Source: an uncultured Polaribacter sp.
GTDB lineage: Bacteria; Bacteroidota; Bacteroidia; Flavobacteriales; Flavobacteriaceae
Direction of reading: 5' to 3'
NCBI RefSeq assembly: GCF_947503855.1
Contig: NZ_CANNFF010000002.1
Span: 248,001-312,000 of the forward strand
Length of the DNA stretch: 64,000 nt
Made by a program: the position numbers and the translations under genes
Notes under the pieces: generated by a model
The model's database searches: none
What the model saw: the letters and a program-made list of their open reading frames with translations, nothing else
Told to the model about the DNA's origin: nothing
In this document: piece after piece, positions 34,880-43,405 of the stretch
How positions within the stretch are numbered: position 1 is the first letter of the stretch
Layout of the letters: each line of letters begins with the position of its first letter

Positions 34880-35809
34880 ATGAATAACGGATTATATGCA
34901 AAATTCACCACACCAAAAGGTGAAATTTTAGTACAATTAGAAGATGAGAAAGCTCCTGGAACAGTTGGTAATTTTGTTGCTTTAGCAGAAGGTAATTTAG
35001 AAAACTCAGCAAAAGCTCAAGGAACTCCTTATTACGATGGTTTAAAATTCCATAGAGTAATTCCAGATTTTATGATTCAAGGTGGTTGTCCATTAGGTAC
35101 AGGTACAGGAAACCCTGGTTATAAATTTGATGATGAATTTCATCCTGATTTAAAACACGATGCACCAGGTAAATTAGCAATGGCAAACTCTGGCCCCGCA
35201 ACTAACGGAAGTCAGTTTTACATTACCCAGGTTCCTACTCCATGGTTAGATGGCAAACATACTGTTTTTGGTACTGTTGTAGAAGGGCAAGATATTGTAG
35301 ATACTGTTGCACAAGGTGATGATATGAAAGTAGAAATTTTAAGAGTTGGTGGTGAAGCTGAAAGCTTTAATGCCATAGAAGCTTTTAGAACTTTTGAAGG
35401 AGCAAGAGAAAAAAGAGAAGCAGAAGCAAAAGCAAAACAAAAAGAAATGTTAGACGAAATTGCTGCTGGTTATGATGAAACTGATAGTGGGTTACGTTAT
35501 AAAATCATTCAAAAAGGTACTGGAAAAAAAGCTACAAAAGGTGCAGGAGTTTCTGTACATTACAAAGGCCAATTATTAGATGGTACAGTATTTGACTCTT
35601 CTTACAAAAGAAAACAACCTATCGATTTTAATGTGGGTGTAGGACAAGTAATTTCTGGTTGGGATGAAGGTATACAATTATTAAATGTGGGAGATAAAGC
35701 GCGTTTTGTAATTCCTTCTAATTTAGCATATGGTGCTGCAGGTGCAGGTGGTGTAATTCCACCAGATGCTACTCTTATTTTTGATGTAGAATTAATGAAT
35801 GTAAAATAA
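34880..35809 (+). CDS. Cyclophilin-FKBP fusion peptidyl-prolyl isomerase (CFBP-type)
   Basis: A dual-family immunophilin of 309 residues. The N-terminal half is a cyclophilin (YDGLKFHRVIPDFMIQGGCP, GSQFYITQVPTPWLDGKHTVFG). A charged linker (about 170-200) joins it to an FKBP domain (VSVHYKGQLLDGTVFDSSY, VISGWDEGIQLLNVGDKARFVIPS, AYGAAGAGGVIPP). Both catalytic cores look intact. There is no signal peptide, so it is cytoplasmic, unlike the related lipoprotein fusion at 59922-61076. Such chimeras are known from Bacteroidota. Confidence 0.93.
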   Translation: MNNGLYAKFTTPKGEILVQLEDEKAPGTVGNFVALAEGNLENSAKAQGTPYYDGLKFHRVIPDFMIQGGCPLGTGTGNPGYKFDDEFHPDLKHDAPGKLAMANSGPATNGSQFYITQVPTPWLDGKHTVFGTVVEGQDIVDTVAQGDDMKVEILRVGGEAESFNAIEAFRTFEGAREKREAEAKAKQKEMLDEIAAGYDETDSGLRYKIIQKGTGKKATKGAGVSVHYKGQLLDGTVFDSSYKRKQPIDFNVGVGQVISGWDEGIQLLNVGDKARFVIPSNLAYGAAGAGGVIPPDATLIFDVELMNVK

Positions 35810-35830
35810 AAATCTATTTTTATTAAAATA

Positions 35831-35867
35831 AAAAACCTCAAAACAAAATACTGTTTTGAGGTTTTTT
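35831..35867. terminator. Bidirectional terminator after the cyclophilin-FKBP gene
   Basis: A 15-base stem (AAAAACCTCAAAACA and its complement) with a six-base loop and T/A runs on both sides, between convergent genes. Confidence 0.92.
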
Positions 35868-35884
35868 GTTTGTTAAATACTTAT

Positions 35885-37132
35885 CTACACTAAAGCTGCT
35901 GCTATTTTTTTGTAAGTACCATCTTCTAGCTTTGCTCTAATTGCAGAAAAAGCAGTAATGGTTTCATCAATATCATCTTGTGTATGGGTTGCTGTTGGTA
36001 TCAGCCTTAAAATTATTAACCCTTTTGGGATTACAGGATATACAACAATAGAACAAAAGATTCCATGATTTTCTCTTAAATCATTTACCATAGCCATAGC
36101 TTCAGGTATATCACCTTTTAAAAATACAGGTGTAATACAAGTTTGGGTAGTTCCTAAATCGAAACCTGCATTTCTTAAACCAGATTGTAGAGCATTGGTG
36201 TTTTCCCACAACTTTTCTTTTAGTTCTGGCATAGTTCTAATCATGTCTAAACGTTTTAATGCACCTTTAACCATTGCCATTGGTAAAGATTTTGCAAACA
36301 TTTGAGAACGTAAATTATATTGTAAAAACTGAATTACATCTTTATCTCCTGCTAAAAAAGCGCCAATACCTGCCATAGATTTGGCAAAAGTTGCAAAATA
36401 CACATCAATATCATCTTGTACACCTTGTTCAAAACCTGTACCTCTTCCTCCTTCTCCTAAAGTTCCAAAACCGTGTGCATCATCAACTAATAATCTAAAA
36501 TTATATTGTTTTTTAAAAGCTACAATTTCTTTTAAACGCCCTTGCTCTCCACGCATTCCAAAAACACCTTCAGAAATTACTAAAATTCCTCCACCTGTTT
36601 TTTCCGCCATTTTTGCAGCACGTTTGATGTTTTTTTCAAAACTTTCCATATCGTTATGACGATATACAAAACGTTTTCCTGAATGCAAACGAACCCCATC
36701 TATAATACAAGCGTGCGTGTCCATATCGTATACAATAATATCATTTTTAGAAACCAAAGCGTCTATTGCAGACATAATACCTTGATAACCAAAATTTAAA
36801 AGATATGCTTTTTCTTTATTTACAAATGCTGCACATTCACGCTCTAATTGTTCGTGATAGGGAGTGTGACCAGACATCATTCTTGCCCCCATAGGATAAG
36901 CCATACCATGCTCTAAAGCAGCTTCTCCATCAACTTTTAAAACTTCAGGATGGTTTGCCAACCCTAGGTAATCGTTAATACTCCATGTAACTACTTTTTT
37001 ACCATTAAAAGACATTCTGTTAGAAATAGGACCTTCTAATTTTGGAAACACATAGTACCCTTCTGCTTGTTCTGCCCATTTTCCTAAGGGCCCTTTGTCT
37101 TTAATGATTCTATCAAATAAATCTACCGCCAT
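35885..37132 (-). CDS. Alpha-oxoamine synthase family PLP enzyme; candidate cysteate/serine acyltransferase of sulfonolipid or sphingolipid synthesis
   Basis: PLP fold-type I enzyme condensing an amino acid with an acyl thioester (family of SPT, KBL and BioF). The protein has WSINDYLGLANHPEV, MGARMMSGHTPYHEQLE, DTHACIIDGVRLH, LLVDDAHGFGTLG and the PLP lysine in FAKSMAGIGAF. In Flavobacteria a homologue of this family makes capnine by acylating cysteate, and the neighbour is a cysteine-synthase-like enzyme. The start was set at ATG 37132 because TTG 37159 overlaps the promoter TACCTTTG. Alternatives are serine palmitoyltransferase, KBL or BioF; no bio genes are nearby. Confidence 0.85.
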   Translation of the reverse strand: MAVDLFDRIIKDKGPLGKWAEQAEGYYVFPKLEGPISNRMSFNGKKVVTWSINDYLGLANHPEVLKVDGEAALEHGMAYPMGARMMSGHTPYHEQLERECAAFVNKEKAYLLNFGYQGIMSAIDALVSKNDIIVYDMDTHACIIDGVRLHSGKRFVYRHNDMESFEKNIKRAAKMAEKTGGGILVISEGVFGMRGEQGRLKEIVAFKKQYNFRLLVDDAHGFGTLGEGGRGTGFEQGVQDDIDVYFATFAKSMAGIGAFLAGDKDVIQFLQYNLRSQMFAKSLPMAMVKGALKRLDMIRTMPELKEKLWENTNALQSGLRNAGFDLGTTQTCITPVFLKGDIPEAMAMVNDLRENHGIFCSIVVYPVIPKGLIILRLIPTATHTQDDIDETITAFSAIRAKLEDGTYKKIAAALV

Positions 37133-37156
37133 TGTTTCTACTGTTTTTAAGGTTGA

Positions 37157-37164
37157 CAAAGGTA
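37157..37164 (-). promoter_or_regulatory. -7 promoter element TACCTTTG of the alpha-oxoamine synthase gene
   Basis: Exact TAnnTTTG match on the minus strand, 24 bases before the ATG at 37132. An ATTG lies about 20 bases further upstream in the -33 position. It lies between the two PLP genes, so the downstream one can be transcribed alone. Confidence 0.55.
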
Positions 37165-37216
37165 GAAAAAATTGACAGTTTATCCAATTTATAAATAAAA
37201 TGAGAAAAGCTTTATT

Positions 37217-38215
37217 TTAATCAATAAAACCTTGATTTTTCATCCAAGAATCGTTGTAGATTTTATTCATATAACGCGATCCATGATCTGGAAAAATAAG
37301 TACAACAAAACTATCATCATTAAAATAATTTTGTGCTGCATATTGTTTTGTAGCTTGTAAAACAGCACCTGATGTATAACCTGGAAAAATGCCTTCTTTT
37401 TTTACGATTTCTCTTGCAGAAAATGCTGCATCTTTATCAGATACTTTCTCGTAAATATCTATAACATCAAAATCTGTAGCTGAAGGTATAAGTGTTTTGC
37501 CTAAACCTTCAATTTTATAAGGTTGTATTTCGTTTTTATCAAATTTTCCTGTTTCGTGGTATTTTTTTAATACAGAACCAAAAGCATCTACTCCTAGAAT
37601 TTTTATGTTTGGATTTTGTTCTTTTAAATACTTACCAGTGCCAGAAATAGTACCACCTGTTCCACTTGCTGCTACCAAATGTGTTATTTTACCTTGGGTT
37701 TGTTGCCAAATTTCTGGTCCTGTAGACCTGTAGTGTGCTTCTATATTAAGCTCGTTAAAATATTGGTTTATATAAACCGAATTTTTTGTTTTTTTGTGAA
37801 TGGTTTTGGCCACTTCATAGTAAGATCTTGGATCGTCTGCAGGAACATTTGCAGGACAAATATGTACCTCTGCTCCCATTGTTTTTAATAAATCTATTTT
37901 ATCTTGAGAAGATTTATCGCTTACAGCTAAAATACATTTATAACCTTTTACAATACTAATCATTGCTAAACTAAAACCTGTGTTACCGGATGTAGTTTCT
38001 ACAATGGTGGCTCCTTTTTTTAAAATGCCTTTTTTTTCTGCAACATTAATAATGTGCAATGCAATTCTGTCTTTAGAAGAATGACCTGGATTGAAAGCCT
38101 CAACTTTAGCAAAGTAAGAGCCCTGTAATTTTTTTGTAGTTTTTCTTAGTTTTACGAGTGGGGTTTCTCCAACTAATTCTAAAATGTTATTATGAATTCC
38201 AGTATTCTTTATCAT
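37217..38215 (-). CDS. Cysteine synthase/cystathionine beta-synthase-like PLP enzyme (candidate cysteate synthase)
   Basis: PLP fold-type II beta-replacement enzyme of 332 residues. It has the PLP lysine in [11 protein letters not shown], the [10 protein letters not shown] phosphate/substrate loop and the [13 protein letters not shown] phosphate-binding loop. The start of the active-site loop (HSSKDR rather than SVKDR) differs from housekeeping CysK. It lies 84 bases upstream of the alpha-oxoamine synthase on the same strand. A role making cysteate or another amino acid for that enzyme is inference from position; an ordinary cysteine synthase is the alternative. Confidence 0.85.
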   Translation of the reverse strand: MIKNTGIHNNILELVGETPLVKLRKTTKKLQGSYFAKVEAFNPGHSSKDRIALHIINVAEKKGILKKGATIVETTSGNTGFSLAMISIVKGYKCILAVSDKSSQDKIDLLKTMGAEVHICPANVPADDPRSYYEVAKTIHKKTKNSVYINQYFNELNIEAHYRSTGPEIWQQTQGKITHLVAASGTGGTISGTGKYLKEQNPNIKILGVDAFGSVLKKYHETGKFDKNEIQPYKIEGLGKTLIPSATDFDVIDIYEKVSDKDAAFSAREIVKKEGIFPGYTSGAVLQATKQYAAQNYFNDDSFVVLIFPDHGSRYMNKIYNDSWMKNQGFID

Positions 38216-38231
38216 GATGTTTTTTCATGAA

Positions 38232-38260
38232 AAACCTCACAAGTTGTACCTGTGAGGTTT
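38232..38260 (-). terminator. Hairpin and T run between the S9 peptidase stop and the cysteine-synthase-like start
   Basis: Stem AAACCTCACA / TGTGAGGTTT with a nine-base loop, then TT. It terminates the S9 peptidase gene. A TACTTTTG promoter box lies upstream of it (38276-38283), so it also falls inside the leader of the next gene. Confidence 0.75.
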
Positions 38261-38275
38261 CACTTTTACAATGTG

Positions 38276-38283
38276 CAAAAGTA
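38276..38283 (-). promoter_or_regulatory. -7 promoter element TACTTTTG before the cysteine-synthase-like gene
   Basis: Exact TAnnTTTG match on the minus strand. Its predicted start site would place the 38232-38260 hairpin in the leader, a possible attenuator. Confidence 0.4.
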
Positions 38284-38312
38284 CGTTTTTAAGATTGAAA
38301 TAAAAACAGATT

Positions 38313-40496
38313 TTAAAGCTTTATGGCTTCTGTACCTAATTTATTTTCTAAAGCTAAGAAAAATGTATAATCTTTAGCTGTTTCTTTTAAAGCGTCAAAA
38401 CGCCCAGAAGCGCCCCCATGTCCAGCTTCCATATTGGTATGCAACAATAAAATATTGTTATCTGTTTTTAAGTCTCTTAGTTTTGCTACCCATTTTGCAG
38501 GTTCCCAATATTGTACTTGACTATCATGAAAACCAGTGGTTACCAACATATTTGGGTAGGCTTTAGATGTTACTTGGTCGTAAGGCGAATAAGATTTAAT
38601 ATAATCATAATATTCTTTGTTATTTGGGTTTCCCCATTCGTCATATTCTCCTGTGGTTAATGGTATGGAATCATCTATCATTGTAGAAACTACATCTACA
38701 AAAGGTACAGCTGCTATAATGCCATTGTATAATTCTGGATTCATGTTTACCACAGCGCCCATTAACAAACCACCTGCAGAACCGCCCATAGCATATAAGT
38801 GTTTTGGAGATGTATAATTATTATCAATTAAAAATTTAGAACAGTCTACAAAATCTGTAAAGGTGTTTTTCTTGTGTAACATTTTACCATCTTCATACCA
38901 ATCTCTTCCTAAATATTGGCTACCTCTAATATGTGCTAAAGCATATACAAAACCTCTATCTAACAAACTTAAACGTGTGGTAGAAAATCCATCAGGAATT
39001 GTATAACCATAAGAGCCATAAGCGTATTGCAATAAAGGTGTTTGTGAAGTTAGTTGGGTGTCTTTATGGTAAACCAAAGAAATTGCTACTTTTTTTCCAT
39101 CTCTAACTGTTGCCCAAACTCTTTCACTTTTGTAATTATTTTTATCAAATTTACCTCCTAAAACTTCTTGTTCTTTTTTTACTTCTTTAGATTTATCTGC
39201 CATATTAAAATCTATAACAGATGCTGGTGTTGTAAAAGAATTGTAAGAATAACGTAAGGTATTTGTATCAAAATCTGGATTGGAATACACACCTACAGAA
39301 TATGTTTCTTCATTAAAAGGTAAATAGTAATCCTCTTTAGCATCCCAACGTTTGATGCGAACTTTGCTTAAACCGTCGGTTCTTTCTTCTAAGACTAAAT
39401 ACTCTTTAAATATTGAAAAATCTTCTAATAAAGTATCTTCTCTATGAGGAATTACATCTACCCAATTATTTTTTGTGGGTGCAGAAACAGGCGTTTTCAT
39501 CAATTTAAAATTGGTTGCTTCGTCTTTATTGGTTAAGATGTAAAAATGGTCTCCAAAATGAGAAACACTATACTCTAAATCTCTTTCTCTAGGTTGTATC
39601 ATTTGCAAACTTCCTGTTGGATTATCTGCATCTAAAAATTGTGCTTCTGTAGAAACTGTACTGTAAGAGCCAATAATGATATATTTTTTAGACTTAGATT
39701 TGGTTACATAAACGCCAAAAGTTTCATCTTTTTCATGATACACCTCTACATCTTCTGATGTTGGTGTGCCTAAAACATGTCTAAATATTTTTTCGCTTCT
39801 AAGTGTAATTGGGTCTTTTTTGGTATAAAAAATCGTTTTATTATCATTTGCCCAAACAGAACCACCTGTTGTATTGTTTATAATATCTGTATAAATATTA
39901 CCTGTTTCTAAGTTTTTAATTCTTAAAAAATATTGTCTTCTACTTACAGTATCTGTTGCAAAAACAGCCAATTTATTATCTGGAGAAACATTTAAACCTC
40001 CTAATTGATAATAATCGTACTCTTTAGCCATGTCATTTACATTAAATAAAATCTGCTCTTCTGTGTCTAAAGTTTCTCTTTTACGGCTATAAATTGGGTA
40101 TTGCATCCCTTTTTCATAACGTGTTATGTAGTAATAACCGTTATTTTTATAAGGCACAGAAGCATCATCTTCTTTGATTCTGCCCTTCATTTCTTCAAAT
40201 AATTTTTCTTCGAAGTTTTTTGAGTAAGCTGTAACATCATCATAATAAGCATTTTCTGCATCTAAATAATCAATTACTTCTTTTGTTTGCTCGTCTTTAA
40301 CCTCTGCCAATTTTTGTGCATCCGATAAACGCATCCAAAAATAGTTGTCTATTCTTACATCTCCATGCATTTCTAATTTGGTAGGTTGTTTTTTAGCTAC
40401 TGGAGCTTTTGAGTCTGTACTCTTCATATCGTTATTTTTACAAGCGATTGCAAAAATAAGACTAAATATGCACGTGTATAAATATATTTTTCTCAT
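38313..40496 (-). CDS. Prolyl oligopeptidase family (S9) peptidase lipoprotein, oligopeptidase B-like
   Basis: Secreted serine peptidase of 727 residues with a lipoprotein signal (MRKIYLYTCIFSLIFAIAC). An N-terminal beta-propeller is followed by an alpha/beta hydrolase domain with the nucleophile GGSAGG, the aspartate region TTGFHDSQVQYWEPAKW and the catalytic histidine NMEAGHGG. The RGSQYLGRDWYEDGK segment is typical of oligopeptidase B (PtrB). It would degrade short peptides outside the cytoplasm. It is divergent from ybaB. Confidence 0.94.
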   Translation of the reverse strand: MRKIYLYTCIFSLIFAIACKNNDMKSTDSKAPVAKKQPTKLEMHGDVRIDNYFWMRLSDAQKLAEVKDEQTKEVIDYLDAENAYYDDVTAYSKNFEEKLFEEMKGRIKEDDASVPYKNNGYYYITRYEKGMQYPIYSRKRETLDTEEQILFNVNDMAKEYDYYQLGGLNVSPDNKLAVFATDTVSRRQYFLRIKNLETGNIYTDIINNTTGGSVWANDNKTIFYTKKDPITLRSEKIFRHVLGTPTSEDVEVYHEKDETFGVYVTKSKSKKYIIIGSYSTVSTEAQFLDADNPTGSLQMIQPRERDLEYSVSHFGDHFYILTNKDEATNFKLMKTPVSAPTKNNWVDVIPHREDTLLEDFSIFKEYLVLEERTDGLSKVRIKRWDAKEDYYLPFNEETYSVGVYSNPDFDTNTLRYSYNSFTTPASVIDFNMADKSKEVKKEQEVLGGKFDKNNYKSERVWATVRDGKKVAISLVYHKDTQLTSQTPLLQYAYGSYGYTIPDGFSTTRLSLLDRGFVYALAHIRGSQYLGRDWYEDGKMLHKKNTFTDFVDCSKFLIDNNYTSPKHLYAMGGSAGGLLMGAVVNMNPELYNGIIAAVPFVDVVSTMIDDSIPLTTGEYDEWGNPNNKEYYDYIKSYSPYDQVTSKAYPNMLVTTGFHDSQVQYWEPAKWVAKLRDLKTDNNILLLHTNMEAGHGGASGRFDALKETAKDYTFFLALENKLGTEAIKL

Positions 40497-40528
40497 TTTT
40501 AGATGGATTTAATTCCTAGTAAATTTAG

Positions 40529-40536
40529 TAAATTTG
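40529..40536 (+). promoter_or_regulatory. -7 promoter element TAAATTTG for ybaB
   Basis: Exact TAnnTTTG match followed by CACC, 32 bases before the ybaB ATG. Confidence 0.5.
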
Positions 40537-40568
40537 CACCTAAATTAACACGAATAAAATAATAAAAT

Positions 40569-40892
40569 ATGTTTGGAGACATTTCTGGAATGATGAATAA
40601 GCTTAAAGAAGCTCAAAAAAAAGTAGCAGCAACTAAAAAAAGGTTAGATACGGTTTTAGTTGATGAAAATTCTACAGACAACAAACTAAAAGTTACCTTA
40701 ACTGCTAATAGACAGATAAAAGCAATTTCTATAGATCCTTCTCTTTTAAATGATGCAGAAGAATTAGAAGATTATTTAATATTAACTTTAAACAAAGCCA
40801 TCGAAAAAGCAACAAATATAAACGAAACAGAAATGGCTGTTGCTGCTAAAGATGGTATGCCAAATATACCAGGAATGGATATGTTTAAATAG
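40569..40892 (+). CDS. YbaB/EbfC-family nucleoid-associated protein
   Basis: Small DNA-binding dimer of 107 residues. The sequence has the family pattern [34 protein letters not shown], a beta-sheet core ([19 protein letters not shown]) and the end NIPGMDMF. There is no recR or dnaX next to it, unlike in E. coli; it stands alone between divergent and convergent genes. Confidence 0.93.
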   Translation: MFGDISGMMNKLKEAQKKVAATKKRLDTVLVDENSTDNKLKVTLTANRQIKAISIDPSLLNDAEELEDYLILTLNKAIEKATNINETEMAVAAKDGMPNIPGMDMFK

Positions 40893-40921
40893 ACTTTGTT
40901 CTTATTTTTAATAAATAAAAT

Positions 40922-41368
40922 TTAGTAAGCAAACATTCCTCCTATAATGGTTAATAGAAAAAATAACACGTAGATAGAAATAATAATAATTGTAAAAACA
41001 CCTACAAATTTGTAATGAGACTTTAAGTTTTCTAAAGCAGCTGCTAAATCTTCATCAATTTTAGATTGTAAAGCTATTTTCATTTTGGTAGAAAATTTAA
41101 ATAAATACAAAATTGGGAAAAAGTAAATTAATGCCATTACTAGATAAATAATGGTCATAAATGGCCCAAAATTAAAAGGCATTGCCTCTGAATTTGGTAA
41201 GTTACTAAATAATGCACCAGCAAAAAAACTAACTAAAACCATTAATCCTACAAAAACAAAACCAACAATAGACAAAAAATAAGTCCATTTTGCTGTTTCT
41301 TTTAAAAAGCTTCTAGAGGCATTGTTTAATGTAAGTTGTTCTAATTGGGTAATTGGATTTTCCATCAT
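40922..41368 (-). CDS. DUF5362-family membrane protein
   Basis: A 148-residue protein with four predicted helices (FLSIVGFVFVGLMVLVSFFAG, FMTIIYLVMALIYFFPILYLF, FVGVFTIIIISIYVLFFLLTI). The N-terminus LTLNNASRSFLKETAKWTYFLSIVG is the usual start of this Bacteroidota family. No function is known. A TACATTTG promoter box at 41394-41401 lies upstream. Confidence 0.82.
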   Translation of the reverse strand: MMENPITQLEQLTLNNASRSFLKETAKWTYFLSIVGFVFVGLMVLVSFFAGALFSNLPNSEAMPFNFGPFMTIIYLVMALIYFFPILYLFKFSTKMKIALQSKIDEDLAAALENLKSHYKFVGVFTIIIISIYVLFFLLTIIGGMFAY

Positions 41369-41393
41369 AATTTTTAAAGTTTTAGTTATGTAC

Positions 41394-41401
41394 CAAATGT
41401 A
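41394..41401 (-). promoter_or_regulatory. -7 promoter element TACATTTG of the DUF5362 gene
   Basis: Exact TAnnTTTG match on the minus strand, 25 bases before the start codon. Confidence 0.5.
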
Positions 41402-41430
41402 ATAAAAAAAATGTTTTTAAAGATGTACCT

Positions 41431-41461
41431 AAAAAAAGCTACAATAAACATTGTAGCTTTT
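41431..41461 (-). terminator. Terminator of rocD
   Basis: Stem AAAGCTACAAT / ATTGTAGCTTT with loop AAAC, followed on the minus strand by seven T. Confidence 0.9.
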
Positions 41462-41471
41462 AGTTAGATAA

Positions 41472-42752
41472 TTACTTTTTAAAATCCGAAATTGTATTTT
41501 TTATAATCTCAATACAATCTCTTAACTCTTCCTCTGTCATTACCAAAGGTGGGGCAAACCTAATGATATTTCCATGAGTTGGTTTTGCTAATAAACCATT
41601 GTCTCTTAGTTTTATACAAATATTCCAAGCAGTTGCGCTATCTTCTGTATCGTTTATTAAAATTGCATTTAACAACCCCTTACCTCTTACAGATTTTACC
41701 AAATCGTTTTCTTTACAAAATTCAGCTAATTCTGCTCTAAAAATATTTCCTAACCTATCTGCATTTATGGCTAATTTTTCATCTGCAACTACCTCTAAAG
41801 CAGCCATTGCAACAGCGGCTGCAATAGGGTTACCACCAAATGTAGAACCATGATTTCCTGGTTTAATTACATTCATAACAGCATTATTTGCCAATACTGC
41901 AGAAACAGGATATGCACCTCCAGAAAGTGCTTTTCCTAAAATTAAAATATCTGGTTTAACCTCTGGTGTGCCAGAACAGTTTTTATCTTCACAAGAGCAA
42001 TTACCACAGGTAGCCAATAAACGACCAGTTCTTGCAATACCTGTTTGCACTTCGTCTGCAATAAACAAAACATTATGGTCTTCGCACATTTTTTTAGCTG
42101 CTGCTAAATAACCTTCAGAAGGTACATATACACCCGCTTCACCTTGTATAGGTTCTACCAAAAATGCAGCAATAGTATTACTACTTTCTAAAGCTTGTTG
42201 TAATTCTTGTAAATTATCGTATTCAATTTTTAAAAAACCTTTGGTATAAGGCCCAAAGTTTTTACGTGCAACAGGATCGTTTGAAAAAGAAATAATGGTA
42301 GTAGTTCTACCATGAAAATTATTTTCGCAAACAATAATTTCTGCTTTATTTTCATCTATTCCTTTTACTTCATAAGCCCATTTTCTAGCAATTTTTAAAG
42401 CAGTTTCTACAGCTTCTGCACCAGTATTCATGGGTAATAATTTATCAAAGCCAAAATATTCTGAAGCAAATTTTTCGTATCTACCCAACATGTTATTATA
42501 AAATGCACGCGAAGTTAAACTAAGTGTTTTTGCCTGTTGTGTCATTGCATCCACAATTTTTGGGTGGCAATGCCCTTGATTTACTGCAGAATATGCAGAT
42601 AGAAAATCGTAGTATTTTTTCCCTTCTACGTCCCAAACATGTACACCTTCGCCTCTACTTAACACCACTGGTAATGGATGATAATTGTGTGCACCATATT
42701 TGTTTTCTAATTCGATTGCTTCTTGCGAAGTTAATTGGTCTAAAACAGCCAT
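41472..42752 (-). CDS. rocD: Ornithine-oxo-acid aminotransferase
   Basis: It interconverts ornithine plus 2-oxoglutarate and glutamate semialdehyde plus glutamate. The 426-residue fold-type I PLP enzyme has [55 protein letters not shown] and the PLP lysine in [15 protein letters not shown]. Unusually it has a cysteine-rich insertion with C249, C252, C254 and C259 (C-x2-C-x-C-x4-C) just after GRLLAT, where ordinary ornithine aminotransferases have a short loop. Upstream lies a perfect inverted repeat (42804-42823). It is followed by its own terminator. Confidence 0.95.
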   Translation of the reverse strand: MAVLDQLTSQEAIELENKYGAHNYHPLPVVLSRGEGVHVWDVEGKKYYDFLSAYSAVNQGHCHPKIVDAMTQQAKTLSLTSRAFYNNMLGRYEKFASEYFGFDKLLPMNTGAEAVETALKIARKWAYEVKGIDENKAEIIVCENNFHGRTTTIISFSNDPVARKNFGPYTKGFLKIEYDNLQELQQALESSNTIAAFLVEPIQGEAGVYVPSEGYLAAAKKMCEDHNVLFIADEVQTGIARTGRLLATCGNCSCEDKNCSGTPEVKPDILILGKALSGGAYPVSAVLANNAVMNVIKPGNHGSTFGGNPIAAAVAMAALEVVADEKLAINADRLGNIFRAELAEFCKENDLVKSVRGKGLLNAILINDTEDSATAWNICIKLRDNGLLAKPTHGNIIRFAPPLVMTEEELRDCIEIIKNTISDFKK

Positions 42753-42803
42753 TTTAATTTTATTAAATGTTTATACTAAAAACATTCCTGTTCTACCTTT
42801 ATC

Positions 42804-42823
42804 TTTCTAGAGAGTTCTAGAAA
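42804..42823. promoter_or_regulatory. Perfect inverted repeat upstream of rocD, candidate operator
   Basis: TTTCTAGA and TCTAGAAA with a four-base spacer, 52 bases upstream of the rocD start codon. It could bind a dimeric regulator of arginine/ornithine catabolism. It is also near the repeat-rich stretch, so it may only be part of a decayed repeat. Confidence 0.35.
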
Positions 42824-42893
42824 TTCAGCGTGGGAAAGAAATCATCCTCGAAGTTTTACAAAAATAACAAATTAAATTCTTTATATGAATAAT

Positions 42894-43024
42894 TATTTGG
42901 GCGTTTCCTAAAGGTCGCGCTTTACGTTGTATCTTTTTATGGGTTTTCGTTACCATTGCGCTAAAAAAGCGTAATTTCTCAAAATGACATTAAAAGGATG
43001 CCACTGCAATCGCTAACGCAGTTT
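42894..43024. repeat. Interspersed imperfect-palindrome element (gggcg...ctaacgca type)
   Basis: The stretch starts TTTGGGCGTTTCCTAAAGG and ends ATCGCTAACGCAG. It can fold into a long imperfect hairpin: the arm at 42929-42947 partly pairs with the arm at 42979-43001, and an inner stem TTGCGCT / AGCGTAA lies at 42956-42974. It resembles intergenic repeats common in Flavobacteriia genomes, but that similarity is from memory. No second copy is visible in this window. Confidence 0.55.
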
Positions 43025-43091
43025 GTTAGTATAAAATAGCATTGTTAACATGAAAAATATAAAGGTGTTACAATTAGTTAGCAAACAGGTT

Positions 43092-43176
43092 TAGCCCTGA
43101 TTGAGGGGTTTGTTTGAGCTCTTTTTTATTCTATTTTGAATAAAAAAAGCGAGTAGCGAAAGCAGGAAATGGCTAC
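43092..43176. repeat. Interspersed hairpin repeat (tagccctgattga...ggaaatggcta type)
   Basis: Outer arms TAGCC (43092-43096) and GGCTA (43171-43175) bracket an inner stem CTTTTTTATTC / GAATAAAAAAAG (43121-43149). The motifs TAGCCCTGATTGA and GCAGGAAATGGCTAC look like a widespread flavobacterial intergenic repeat, recalled from family knowledge. Together with the preceding element it fills the 430-base gap between rocD and the VF530 gene, which holds no convincing gene. Confidence 0.6.
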
Positions 43177-43183
43177 AAAAAAA

Positions 43184-43405
43184 TTAGTCAATCATATTTT
43201 TTAGGTAAAATTTTTCTACTTTTTCTCTTGCCCAAGGTGTAGTTCTTAAAAATTTTAAAGAAGATTTGTAAGTTGGGTTGTTTAAAAAGGCTTTTATACC
43301 TAAAGAATAGCCTAGTTCTTCCCAGCCATATTCTAAATACAATTGCTCTAAAATTGTGGCTAATTTGATGCCATGTAAAGGGTTATTGGGTTGTTGTTTA
43401 CTCAT
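43184..43405 (-). CDS. VF530-family (DUF2132) putative DNA-binding protein
   Basis: A 73-residue protein with [26 protein letters not shown] and [20 protein letters not shown], the full length of the VF530 family. The family is small, helical and described as DNA-binding; the role is unknown. Its ATG overlaps the aminopeptidase stop by one base (TAATG), so the two are translationally linked. Confidence 0.9.
   Translation of the reverse strand: MSKQQPNNPLHGIKLATILEQLYLEYGWEELGYSLGIKAFLNNPTYKSSLKFLRTTPWAREKVEKFYLKNMID

Noticed and set aside
42753..43183. tRNA or small RNA gene in the rocD upstream gap
   Set aside because: The folds seen are long hairpins of repeat type; no cloverleaf or anticodon arm could be drawn.
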